A stretch of 64,000 nucleotides of DNA from an uncultured bacterium. Lineage in GTDB: Bacteria > Bacillota > Clostridia > Oscillospirales > Ruminococcaceae. Shown one piece after another: positions 42,918 through 51,310 of the stretch; the stretch's first letter is position 1; the number at the start of each line of letters is the position of its first letter. The notes below the pieces were generated by a model. That model worked only from the letters and a program-made list of their open reading frames with translations, did not search any database and had not been told where the DNA came from. The stretch spans positions 62,001 through 126,000 of the forward strand of contig CAJMSD010000001.1 of NCBI GenBank assembly GCA_905215965.1. Direction: 5' to 3'. Made by a program: the position numbers and the translations under genes.

Positions 42918-43895
42918 ATGTATCCAATGAAACTTATTCCGCCCGTAAAGGATTATATCTGGGGCGGCACGAAGCTCCGCGAGGAGTTCGGAAAGGAAAG
43001 CGAGCTTGAACGGCTTGCCGAAAGCTGGGAGCTGTCATGTCACAAGGACGGCATGAGTATAATAGAAAACGGCAGCTTTGCAGGAATGACTCTCAAGGAG
43101 TTCCTTGACAAAAATCCCGAAGCTATGGGAACGAACTGCAAACGCTTCGAGTATTTTCCCGTGCTCATAAAGCTGATAGACGCCTGCGATAATCTTTCGG
43201 TCCAGGTCCATCCCGATAACGAGTACGCTCAGCGCGTTGAGGGAGAATACGGCAAGACGGAAATGTGGTATATCGTGGACTGCGACGAGGGCGCGTCCCT
43301 TATTTACGGCTTTAAGGACGAAATTTCAAAAGAGGATTTCAGAAAAGCTATCGAGGAAAATACTCTGCTTGACAAGGTCAATACTGTTCCCGTAAAAAAG
43401 GGTGATGTGTTCTTTATAAAGTCGGGAACGCTTCACGCTATCGGCAAGGGAATACTGATCGCCGAGATCCAGCAGAATTCAAACACGACATACCGCGTCT
43501 ACGATTACGGCAGAGTAGGAGCCGACGGCAGACCGAGAGATCTTCATATTGAAAAGGCTATAGATGTCACCGAGCTGAAGCCTGCGCCCGAGCAGAGAGC
43601 TTTTCCGTCCGTAAAGCTTAAAGGAAAGTCGAGCGGAACGGTTATGACTATTCTTGCCGACTGCGATTACTTTACCGCTGCAAAGGCGGAGCTTAACGAA
43701 TCATGCTTCGAGGTGACGGCGGATGAACGCTCTTTCAGCCATATTCTTGTGGTAGACGGCTTCGGAGAGCTTGACTGCGGAGAAGAGATCATCAGGCTTT
43801 CAAAAGGCTCAAGCATATTTTTCCCGGCAGGTTCGGGAAGCTATACGATAAAAGGCAAATGCAGTATTATATGTACTGAAATAAACGAAATATGA
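42918..43895 (+). CDS. manA: Mannose-6-phosphate isomerase (type I)
   Basis: A 325-residue cytoplasmic zinc enzyme that interconverts mannose-6-phosphate and fructose-6-phosphate. Zinc ligands are Gln96 and His98 (QVHPD), Glu115 (KTEMWY) and His173 (SGTLHAIG). The N terminus has the family block DYIWGGTKLREEFGK. Length is typical of the short Firmicute form. It is 36 bases after the GH25 gene and 16 bases before the ROK kinase. Next to an alpha-galactosidase this suggests use of galactomannan- or mannan-derived sugars (inference). Confidence 0.95.
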   Translation: MYPMKLIPPVKDYIWGGTKLREEFGKESELERLAESWELSCHKDGMSIIENGSFAGMTLKEFLDKNPEAMGTNCKRFEYFPVLIKLIDACDNLSVQVHPDNEYAQRVEGEYGKTEMWYIVDCDEGASLIYGFKDEISKEDFRKAIEENTLLDKVNTVPVKKGDVFFIKSGTLHAIGKGILIAEIQQNSNTTYRVYDYGRVGADGRPRDLHIEKAIDVTELKPAPEQRAFPSVKLKGKSSGTVMTILADCDYFTAAKAELNESCFEVTADERSFSHILVVDGFGELDCGEEIIRLSKGSSIFFPAGSGSYTIKGKCSIICTEINEI

Positions 43896-43911
43896 TAACG
43901 GAGGAATTATT

Positions 43912-44868
43912 ATGAAATATTATGTAGGAATCGATCTTGGCGGAACAAATATAGTTGCAGGAGTCGTCGACGAAAAGTACAATATCGTTGCCAAGGCAAG
44001 CACTAAGACAAACTGTCCGCGTCCGGAAAAGGAAATAGCTGACGATATGGCGAAAATGGCTCTTCAGGCAGTTAAAAATGCGGATCTTACAATTGACGAT
44101 ATCGAGTGGGTAGGTATCGGAACTCCCGGCATAGCCAATAGCTCGACAGGAATTATAGAGTATTCAAACAATCTCGGATTCAAGGATACTCCTATGGTAA
44201 AGTATATCCGCGAGACTATCGACAAGCCCGTATTTATTGAAAACGACGCCAATGCGGCTGCTTATGGAGAATATGTTGCAGGAGCGGCAAAGGGAGCAAA
44301 AAATGCCGTTTGCATAACTCTCGGAACAGGCGTAGGCGGAGGAATCATAATTGACGGCAAAATTTATTCAGGTTCGAATTTTGCGGGAGCAGAGATAGGT
44401 CATACCGTTATCGAGGTTGACGGAGCGCAGTGCTCCTGCGGCAGAAAAGGCTGCTTCGAGGCTTATTCCTCGGCAACCGGTCTTATCAGAATGACTAAGG
44501 AAGCTATTGCTGAGAATCCCGGAACGCTTATGGGCAAAATGGCTGAGGAAAGCGGAAAGGTAACGGCAAGAACCTCGTTTGAAGCAATGAGAGCAGGCGA
44601 CGCGGCTGCAAAGGCAGTTGTTGACAAGTACATAAAGTACTTGGCGGCAGGAATCACAAACGTTATAAATATCTTCCAGCCTGATGTTCTGTGTATCGGC
44701 GGCGGAGTGTGCAACGAGGGCGATCCGCTTCTTCTTCCCGTTAAGGATATCGTGAAGAAAGAGGTTTACACGAGAAATTCCGAGAAGAATGCCGAGATAG
44801 TTATTGCAAAGCTCGGAAACGATGCAGGAATTATAGGAGCAGCGTTCCTCGGACGTGCAAACGGCTAA
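43912..44868 (+). CDS. glcK: ROK family glucokinase
   Basis: A 318-residue sugar kinase. The phosphate-binding motif DLGGTN is at 8-13 and catalytic Asp112 is in ENDANAA. The ROK zinc site uses His164 with Cys174, Cys176 and Cys181 (CSCGRKGC). The second ATP motif LGTGVGGG is intact. Glucose is the likely substrate; mannose or N-acetylmannosamine cannot be excluded. It is the last gene of the operon and is followed by repeat B copy 2 and a terminator. Confidence 0.93.
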   Translation: MKYYVGIDLGGTNIVAGVVDEKYNIVAKASTKTNCPRPEKEIADDMAKMALQAVKNADLTIDDIEWVGIGTPGIANSSTGIIEYSNNLGFKDTPMVKYIRETIDKPVFIENDANAAAYGEYVAGAAKGAKNAVCITLGTGVGGGIIIDGKIYSGSNFAGAEIGHTVIEVDGAQCSCGRKGCFEAYSSATGLIRMTKEAIAENPGTLMGKMAEESGKVTARTSFEAMRAGDAAAKAVVDKYIKYLAAGITNVINIFQPDVLCIGGGVCNEGDPLLLPVKDIVKKEVYTRNSEKNAEIVIAKLGNDAGIIGAAFLGRANG

Positions 44869-44885
44869 ACGATTGGAAATACTGT

Positions 44886-45102
44886 TAAAAGTCATTGTAT
44901 TTCTGATGATAACACAAAAATGAAGTTTAGGTCAAGCCTTTTTAAAGGCTTGCGGTTTCCAAAGGCAGAGCCTTGGTCGCCGTCCGCAGACGGCGAAATT
45001 CCCCAAACAAGGCGCTCTGCAAGGGGTGAGCCGTTAAGAAAACAGTCCGGTGGACTGTTTTTAGGCAAGGGGACGCTCTGTAAGAGAGAGCGTCCCCTTA
45101 GT
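44886..45102 (+). repeat. Dispersed hairpin-rich repeat family B, copy 2
   Basis: The first ~125 bases match 34819-34943 almost base for base, from AAAAGTCATTGTATTTCTG through the GCCGTCCGCAGACGGC hairpin. The last two hairpins (AAAACAGTCC/GGACTGTTTT and GGGGACGCTCT/AGAGCGTCCCC) are diverged in sequence but keep pairing. Confidence 0.85.
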
Positions 45103-45120
45103 TTATTTATTTTGAAACAT

Positions 45121-45149
45121 AAAAAAGCGGCTAAACAGCCGCCTTTTTT
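45121..45149. terminator. Bidirectional terminator between the kinase operon and SCIFF maturase
   Basis: AAAAAAGCGGCT-AAAC-AGCCGCCTTTTTT. It has A and T runs on both sides and lies between converging genes. Confidence 0.88.
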
Positions 45150-45158
45150 ATGATATTA

Positions 45159-46529
45159 TTATTCCTGTTCGCCGAAGGTTCTTGCGGCTTTGAGCATTAT
45201 CGCGCATTCAAGACGCTTTTTCTCAAACTGGCAGGTCATTTTGTACGCGTTGTGAATATCGCCCATATACTGGTAATTATTCGCATTGCAACCGCCGCTG
45301 CAATAGAACTTTGCCCAACACTTACGGCATTCAGGCTTTGCGTAAACATGAGCGTTGGCGAATTCCTTTTTCATTTCAAGATCAAAAGTACCCTCGTCGA
45401 TATTGCCCATTTTATATTCGTCGATGCCTACAAACTGGTGACAGGGATAAATGTCGCCGTCAGGAGTTATCGCAACGTAGTCGTTTCCGCAGCCGCAGCC
45501 TCTGAGACGCTTGATAGCGCAGGGTCCCTGATCGAGATCAAGCATAAAGTGGAAGAAGTTGAATTTCTTGCCCTGCTTTTCGCTTTCAAGAATTTTCTTT
45601 GCAAGCTTGTCGTACTCGGCAAAAACAGCCGGGATATCCTTCTCGGTAAGAGCGTACTCTTCGGTATCGTCGCACACCACAGGTTCTATCGAGATCTGGT
45701 CAAAGCCGGCATCATAAAGGCTGAAAACGTCCTCTGAGAAGTCAAGATTGTGGTTCGTAAATGTTCCTCTGACATAATATTCCTTATCGCCGCGCTTATC
45801 CACGAGCTTTTTAAAGGAAGAGATTATTTTATCATAGCAGCCGCTGCCGTCCACGCGAACGCGGAAATAATCGTTGATCTCTTTTCTGCCGTCGACTGAA
45901 AGAACAACGTTCGACATTTCCTTGTTGATAAAATCAATTTTTTCGTCATCAAGGAGAAGTCCGTTTGTGGTGATCGTGAAACGGAATTTTTTACCGAATT
46001 CGGCTTCGCGGCTTCTTGCGTACTCAACGATTTTCTTGACCGTATCGAAGTTCATCAGCGGCTCTCCGCCGAAAAAGTCAAGCTCAAGGTTCTGACGGTC
46101 TCCTGATTTTTCAAGGAGAAAATCAATAGCGTGCTTTCCTGTTTCGAACGTCATAAGCTTGCGTCCGGTTCCGAAATCGCCCGTAGAAGCGAAGCAGTAT
46201 TTGCATCTCAGGTTGCAGTCGTGAGCGATATTAAGGCACATAGCCTTAACGGGAGAAGCAACCGAGAATTTGGCATATTTCTCGTAGTCGTCCTCGGAAA
46301 AGAGTATCTTATCGTTATACAGCTCAACGATCTCGCCGTAGCAGGACTCTATATCCTCGCGGCTATAAGCCTTAGAAAGCTTTTCGATCACATTTTCGGG
46401 ACATTTTTCGCTGAATGGGGGAGCGACATTGTCGAGCATATCGTAGGTAAGCTCGTCGACTATGTGAACTCCGCCGCTGTTTACGTCGAGGACGATATTG
46501 AAACCGCCCAGTTTATATTTATGTATCAT
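45159..46529 (-). CDS. SCIFF peptide radical SAM maturase
   Basis: A 456-residue radical SAM enzyme that installs thioether cross-links in the SCIFF peptide encoded just upstream. It has an N-terminal peptide-recognition domain (about 1-90). The SAM-binding [4Fe-4S] motif CNLRCKYC carries Cys105, Cys109 and Cys112, followed by FFGGEPLMN. A C-terminal SPASM-type region has further cysteines (CGCGNDYVAITPDGDIYPCHQF; CRKCWAKFYCSGGC) for auxiliary clusters. The order peptide-maturase on one strand is the conserved Clostridia arrangement. Expression probably depends on read-through of the hairpin at 46597-46626. Confidence 0.95.
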   Translation of the reverse strand: MIHKYKLGGFNIVLDVNSGGVHIVDELTYDMLDNVAPPFSEKCPENVIEKLSKAYSREDIESCYGEIVELYNDKILFSEDDYEKYAKFSVASPVKAMCLNIAHDCNLRCKYCFASTGDFGTGRKLMTFETGKHAIDFLLEKSGDRQNLELDFFGGEPLMNFDTVKKIVEYARSREAEFGKKFRFTITTNGLLLDDEKIDFINKEMSNVVLSVDGRKEINDYFRVRVDGSGCYDKIISSFKKLVDKRGDKEYYVRGTFTNHNLDFSEDVFSLYDAGFDQISIEPVVCDDTEEYALTEKDIPAVFAEYDKLAKKILESEKQGKKFNFFHFMLDLDQGPCAIKRLRGCGCGNDYVAITPDGDIYPCHQFVGIDEYKMGNIDEGTFDLEMKKEFANAHVYAKPECRKCWAKFYCSGGCNANNYQYMGDIHNAYKMTCQFEKKRLECAIMLKAARTFGEQE

Positions 46530-46596
46530 ATATAACCAGCCTTTCAGAATTTGAAAACAGTTTTAATAGAAAATATCCGCATCATTTCGATACGGT

Positions 46597-46626
46597 AAAA
46601 ATTTAAGGCAGCATAAAAATGCTGCC
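46597..46626 (-). terminator. Attenuator between SCIFF peptide and maturase genes
   Basis: Minus strand: GGCAGCAT-TTTT-ATGCTGCC followed by TTAAATTTTTA. It would end most transcripts after the peptide gene and let a minority reach the maturase. Confidence 0.75.
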
Positions 46627-46681
46627 CATGAGACACAATAAACCGCCGCACACCAATTATGCGGAAAAAACGGTTATAAGC

Positions 46682-46819
46682 TTATCTCTCGCACTTCTGA
46701 TTAGCAACAGTGCATGAAGTCTTGCAGGCAGACTGGCATGAAGCCTGACACTTGCCGCAGCCGCCCTTCTGAGCAGATTCTTTAAGATTAGCCTTATTCA
46801 TAGTTTTAATATGCTTCAT
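46682..46819 (-). CDS. scfA: SCIFF ribosomally made peptide precursor
   Basis: Exactly 45 residues with six cysteines, at 21, 24, 28, 32, 36 and 43. This is the six-cysteines-in-forty-five pattern of SCIFF, a nearly universal Clostridia peptide of unknown role. It begins MKHIKTMNKANLKESAQ and the core starts GGCGKC. ATG at 46819 follows GGAGG by 7 bases. The maturase lies 152 bases downstream on the same strand, after a hairpin, and a strong promoter lies at 46874-46902. The maturase is expected to link a cysteine to the alpha carbon of a nearby residue, probably Thr37 by analogy with characterised SCIFF. Confidence 0.95.
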   Translation of the reverse strand: MKHIKTMNKANLKESAQKGGCGKCQASCQSACKTSCTVANQKCER

Positions 46820-46873
46820 AAAATAAACCTCCATATAGATGCTGTGCCGGCATACAGCCGACCGATTGTATTA

Positions 46874-46902
46874 ATTATACCATATTTCCCGATCAATTTC
46901 AA
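46874..46902 (-). promoter_or_regulatory. Promoter of the SCIFF operon
   Basis: Minus strand: TTGAAA, 17 bases, TATAAT, about 55 bases before the peptide start. Confidence 0.8.
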
Positions 46903-46966
46903 TACAAAATCGAAAAAAAACAGCTAAATTTTTATTTTGGTGATTTTCAACAATTGGAAGAGCGTT

Positions 46967-48892
46967 TTATATGTCAAGCTCAACAAGGCGATCAAAATTT
47001 TCGTCTATTTTATTTTTAAGCTCTTCAATTTCGGCGCACTTGCTGTTCATAAGCTCGTAGTCGCTGTAGACCTCCTCGTGGGTTATCTCCTCGTTCAGAG
47101 AATCAATACGCGCCTGAAGCTCGTTGATCTCGTCCTCAAGCCGTTTCATCTCGTTTTTCCGAGCAGCGTCGGCGCTTCTCTGCTGCTTGGTGCGGTAGCT
47201 TTTCGCGGATTTTTCTTTTGAAGCGCAGGCAGCCCTGGCAAGCTTTTCGGCATCCTCGGCGCGCTTCTTTTCCGCTTCTTCCGCCCTCAGCGTATCGAGA
47301 TACCTATCAAAGCCGTAATCATGGCAGCGGTAATCGTCTGCTTTAAGTTCAATAAGGCGGTCGGCTATCCTGCTGAGAAGATAACGATCGTGAGATACGA
47401 GAATAATCGTTCCCGTATATTCGGCAAGAGCCTGTTCGATAGCCTCCTTTGAGGAAAGATCGAGATGGTTTGTAGGCTCGTCAAGTATGAGGACGTTTCC
47501 GTGCTCCTGCATCATAATTGCGAAGCAGAGCTTGGCGCGCTCGCCGCCGCTTATGACTCCGGTTTCTTTGAAAACATTTTCGCCTGTCAGACGCACCTGA
47601 GCGAGCAGATTTCTCACTTCAAGCTCCGACAAGGACGGATAACGGCTGTGAAGCTCCTCCATAACGGTAAGCTCAGGATGAAGATTCGTGCTTTCCTGTT
47701 CGAAGTATGAAATTTTGATGTTGCTGTTCCAGCGGACTGTTCCCTTATGCGGAAGCTGTTCCTGAATAATGCGAAGCAGAGTTGATTTGCCGATGCCGTT
47801 ATCGCCGATTATCCCGATTTTTTCTCCCCTGCGCACATCGAAGCTGAGGTCGCTCACAAGAGTTTTGCGGCTTGGCGGTTCTCCGACGGATATGTCGATA
47901 TTTTTGACTTTAAGCACGTCGATCGGAGGCTCCATAGCATAGGTGAAACGTATCTTTGCGCTTTTTGTATCGTGGAACGGCTTTTCTATCCGTTCGATCT
48001 TATCGAGCTGCTTCTGGCGGCTCTGGGCGCGCTTGGAGGTCGTAGCACGTACAAGATTTCGGGCAACGTAATCTTCAAGCTTGGCGATCTGCTTTTGCTG
48101 GAGCTCGTACTCCTTTTCCTGACGCGTATCGTTTTCCTCGCGCTGGCGGACAAAAGCGGAATAATTTCCGCGGTAGCGTTTCAAAACTCCGCGCTCTATC
48201 TCACAAATCGAGGTGCAGAGACGGTCGAGAAAATAACGGTCATGAGAAACGATGAGAACGGCTCCGCTGTATGTTTTAAGGTAATCCTCAAGCCACATTA
48301 TCGTTCTGAAATCCAGATGATTTGTAGGCTCGTCAAGGATAAGAAGATTAGGTTCTTCAAGGAGCAGACGAGAGATGCAGAGACGCGTTTTTTCTCCGCC
48401 GCTGAAGCCTGAGACTGTGCGTTCAAGGTCGGCTTCCGTAAAGCCCATGCCGTTGAGCACGGTACGAATCTTCACGTCGGTGTTATAGCCGTCGTTTGCT
48501 TCTATCCACGAGGAGAGCTGCTGATACTCGTCGGCAGAGGAAACATCGCCGCCCTCGATCTCAAGCTCTATTTCGCGTAGACGCTCGATACCGCGGCGGA
48601 TAGGCTCATAAACGCTGCGCATTTCTTCAATGACGGTATTTTCCGAGTTAAGACCTCCCATCTGTTCAAGATAACCGACAGTCGTTTTTGCTGCAATGGA
48701 AATTATCCCGTCGCGTTCCGTAAATCTATCCGGCTCGACCGAACCCGTGATTATTTTCAGCAGAGTGGATTTGCCGCAGCCGTTGTTTCCGACCAGACCG
48801 ATCTTGTCATTTTCGTCTATGGAAAGGGAAACATTGTTAAGTACCTGATTTCCGTTATAGAATTTATTTATATTTGTTAAGCTGACAAGCAT
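46967..48892 (-). CDS. ABC-F family ATPase
   Basis: A 641-residue soluble protein with two ABC ATPase domains and no membrane segments. Walker A motifs are GNNGCGKST and GDNGIGKST; signatures are FSGGEKTR and ISGGERAK; Walker B is LLILDEPTNHLD in the first and VLILDEPTNHLD in the second. An interdomain linker (about 240-310) corresponds to the P-site tRNA interaction motif. A C-terminal coiled coil (about 545-635, with MKRLEDEINELQARIDSLNEE) resembles Uup/YdiF-type members. These proteins act on ribosomes, in stalling relief or antibiotic protection; which applies is unknown. ATG at 48892 follows AAGGAAG. A promoter lies at 48922-48950. Confidence 0.93.
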   Translation of the reverse strand: MLVSLTNINKFYNGNQVLNNVSLSIDENDKIGLVGNNGCGKSTLLKIITGSVEPDRFTERDGIISIAAKTTVGYLEQMGGLNSENTVIEEMRSVYEPIRRGIERLREIELEIEGGDVSSADEYQQLSSWIEANDGYNTDVKIRTVLNGMGFTEADLERTVSGFSGGEKTRLCISRLLLEEPNLLILDEPTNHLDFRTIMWLEDYLKTYSGAVLIVSHDRYFLDRLCTSICEIERGVLKRYRGNYSAFVRQREENDTRQEKEYELQQKQIAKLEDYVARNLVRATTSKRAQSRQKQLDKIERIEKPFHDTKSAKIRFTYAMEPPIDVLKVKNIDISVGEPPSRKTLVSDLSFDVRRGEKIGIIGDNGIGKSTLLRIIQEQLPHKGTVRWNSNIKISYFEQESTNLHPELTVMEELHSRYPSLSELEVRNLLAQVRLTGENVFKETGVISGGERAKLCFAIMMQEHGNVLILDEPTNHLDLSSKEAIEQALAEYTGTIILVSHDRYLLSRIADRLIELKADDYRCHDYGFDRYLDTLRAEEAEKKRAEDAEKLARAACASKEKSAKSYRTKQQRSADAARKNEMKRLEDEINELQARIDSLNEEITHEEVYSDYELMNSKCAEIEELKNKIDENFDRLVELDI

Positions 48893-48921
48893 AATATCTT
48901 CCTTTATCATATAATATCTAA

Positions 48922-48950
48922 ATAATACCATATTTCTTGAATTTAATCAA
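48922..48950 (-). promoter_or_regulatory. Promoter of the ABC-F gene
   Basis: Minus strand: TTGATT, 17 bases, TATTAT, immediately upstream of the 30-base leader. Confidence 0.65.
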
Positions 48951-49000
48951 TAGGAGAATCGAATTTAAGACGCGGCAAATGTAAAAATTTTTCTCGGTAT

Positions 49001-49029
49001 TTGACTTTGAGCCGTTATGGTATTATAAT
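49001..49029 (+). promoter_or_regulatory. Promoter of the GH5 gene
   Basis: TTGACT, 17 bases, TATAAT, 42 bases before the start at 49072. Confidence 0.8.
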
Positions 49030-49071
49030 GTAAGAAGAGATTTGACAAATTCGATATTTAGGAGAGATAAA

Positions 49072-50883
49072 ATGAAATTAAAGAAAATTCTTGCGGTATT
49101 AAGCTGCATTACTCTTTTTACGGCTGCGTTTTCGTGCAGCAGCGGCGATAATAAGGAGGAGAAGTCCTCGTCCGAAAGCGTTTCTGACGAAAGCAGCGAG
49201 GCTTCGGAAACAGAGCCTGAGACCGAATCCGAAAGCGGCTCCGAGCAGAGCTCGTCTGCCGATGTTTCCGTATCGTTCAAGCTCAACAGCAGCTGGGAGT
49301 CGGGCGGAACAACGACTTATGACTACACGGTAACTCTTAAAAACAACTCCGATAAGCCTGTCGACGGTTGGACTGTAGTTATCCCCACGGATAACAGCGT
49401 CGGAAGCTCGTGGGGCTGTTCCTGCAATGCGTCAGACGGAAGTATAACCGTTACTCCCGAAAATTATAACTCCGTGATAAATGCGGGAGAGAGCGTTGAA
49501 TTCGGTATACAGCTTTCGGGAGAAAAGGAGCTTGACGTGTCTGCCGTGACCGTGACTGCTTCCGAGGGAAACGTCACTGCCGATGTTAATTCGCAGAACG
49601 GTGGAAATGAAAGCTCTCAGCAGACTTCCGAGGGAAACGATAAGGTCGTGAGCGCGGCGGCTAAGGACGTTCCCGAGCCGTCAACGGACGACTGGCTTTC
49701 GACCGACGGCTCAAAGATAGTAGATTCCGACGGAACAGAGGTATGGCTGACGGGCGTGAACTGGTTTGGCTATAATACGGGTACGAACTGCTTTGACGGA
49801 CTGTGGGCGTGCGATCTTGACGCTTCGCTGGCAAGTATTGCGGATCACGGCTTCAATCTGCTGAGAGTTCCAATCTCGACCGAGCTTGTAAATAACTGGG
49901 AGGACGGCGTTTATCCCGACGCAAATTACAATAATGCGACAAACGCGTATCTTAACGGAATGAACAGCCTTGAGATCTTCGATCATGTTATCAGTCAGTG
50001 CAGAGCCAACGGCATTAAAATAATGGTGGATTTCCACTGTGCCGAAACGGATTCAATGGGTCATATGAAGCCTATGTGGTACGGCGGAAGCGTTACCGTT
50101 GACGATTATTACCGCGCTCTTGAGTGGATCGCCGACCGCTATAAAAACGACGATACGATCATTGCGGTCGATCTTGAAAACGAGCCGCACGGCAAGCATA
50201 ACGAGTCTCCGCGCGCAAAGTGGGACGATTCCAAGGACGAGGATAACTGGAAATATGTTGCCGAACAGGCTGCCGGAAAGGTGCTCGGCAAAAATCCGAA
50301 TCTTCTGGTAATGGTCGAGGGCATTGAGATATACCCGAAGGATATAAAGAATAACGGAGATTTTTCTTCCAAGTCCGAGGACGATTATCTTTTCAACTGG
50401 TGGGGAGGAAATCTCCGCGGAGCTGCCGATAATCCCGTAGATCTGGGAGATCATCAGGATAAGCTCGTGTATTCGCCGCACGATTACGGTCCGTCCGTTT
50501 ACGAGCAGCCGTGGTTCAAGGGCGGATATGATTACGAATCGCTTCAGGAGGATTGTTGGTACGACAACTGGTTCTACATTCAGGATAAAAATATTGCGCC
50601 GCTGCTTATCGGCGAATGGGGAGGCTACATGACCGAGCCGAACCTTACATGGATGACGTATCTGCGCCGGTATATAAGCGAAAATAAAATAAATCATACT
50701 TTTTGGTGCTTCAATGCGAACTCGGGAGATACGGGCGGACTTGTCCTCGATGATTTCACAACATGGGATACCGATAAGTACGAGTTCGTAAAAGAAGTTC
50801 TCTGGCAAAAGGACGGAAAATTCGTCGGTCTTGACCACGAAATAGCTCTCGGCGAAAACGGCATATCTCTTTCGGAGTATTAA
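49072..50883 (+). CDS. GH5 endoglucanase lipoprotein with CBM2-like module
   Basis: A 603-residue enzyme. The lipoprotein signal (FTAAFSC, Cys22) is followed by a Ser/Glu-rich tether. A CBM2-like module (about 62-160) has VTLKNNSDKPVDGWTVVIP and conserved Trp residues. After a second linker comes a GH5 barrel (about 200-590). The acid/base is Glu371 in DLENEPHG and the nucleophile Glu515 in LIGEWGG. ATG 49072 follows TAGGAGA. The lipid anchor fixes the enzyme and its binding module to the cell surface, so it may help attach cells to cellulose. GH5 is firm; cellulose or beta-glucan as substrate is likely. Confidence 0.94.
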   Translation: MKLKKILAVLSCITLFTAAFSCSSGDNKEEKSSSESVSDESSEASETEPETESESGSEQSSSADVSVSFKLNSSWESGGTTTYDYTVTLKNNSDKPVDGWTVVIPTDNSVGSSWGCSCNASDGSITVTPENYNSVINAGESVEFGIQLSGEKELDVSAVTVTASEGNVTADVNSQNGGNESSQQTSEGNDKVVSAAAKDVPEPSTDDWLSTDGSKIVDSDGTEVWLTGVNWFGYNTGTNCFDGLWACDLDASLASIADHGFNLLRVPISTELVNNWEDGVYPDANYNNATNAYLNGMNSLEIFDHVISQCRANGIKIMVDFHCAETDSMGHMKPMWYGGSVTVDDYYRALEWIADRYKNDDTIIAVDLENEPHGKHNESPRAKWDDSKDEDNWKYVAEQAAGKVLGKNPNLLVMVEGIEIYPKDIKNNGDFSSKSEDDYLFNWWGGNLRGAADNPVDLGDHQDKLVYSPHDYGPSVYEQPWFKGGYDYESLQEDCWYDNWFYIQDKNIAPLLIGEWGGYMTEPNLTWMTYLRRYISENKINHTFWCFNANSGDTGGLVLDDFTTWDTDKYEFVKEVLWQKDGKFVGLDHEIALGENGISLSEY

Positions 50884-51310
50884 TAATATGAGAACGGTTT
50901 CGTATATGCTTTCAAGACTTTGTGTTGAAATTGTTTGTGCAATTTGACTATTTATGAAAGACACTTTAGTGTAATATTACATCGTTTTAGTTTAAATGCA
51001 TAATGTTGTGCAGGTTATAAAGAGAATTATTGTAATAAGCGCCGAAATTTTGTTTTTTGTGATTTTTATATTTCTATTTTATATCAAATATGTTATAATA
51101 TATCTAAGGACAGCAATACGCTTTTAATTTATGATTCTGCCCTTTTTCTTTTATGTGAATTCGTTTCACGGTTATTATTTTTATTAAAAAATCGAAACCT
51201 GTATCGATAAAAAATATGTGCGGATTTTTTGTGCATAATTTTTTCAGTGTTGAAAAACGCGCATATCAGCTTCGCAGATCAGGCTTCGTACAGAAATGGA
51301 GTGTTTAATT
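50884..51310 (+). other. Long AT-rich gap and leader of the ROK regulator
   Basis: A TATAAT at 51094-51099 with only a weak -35 (TTTCTA) gives a leader of about 205 bases. A small inverted repeat GTGAA/TTCAC lies at 51155-51169. There is no clear terminator after the GH5 gene and no ORF or RNA family that I recognise. Confidence 0.45.
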
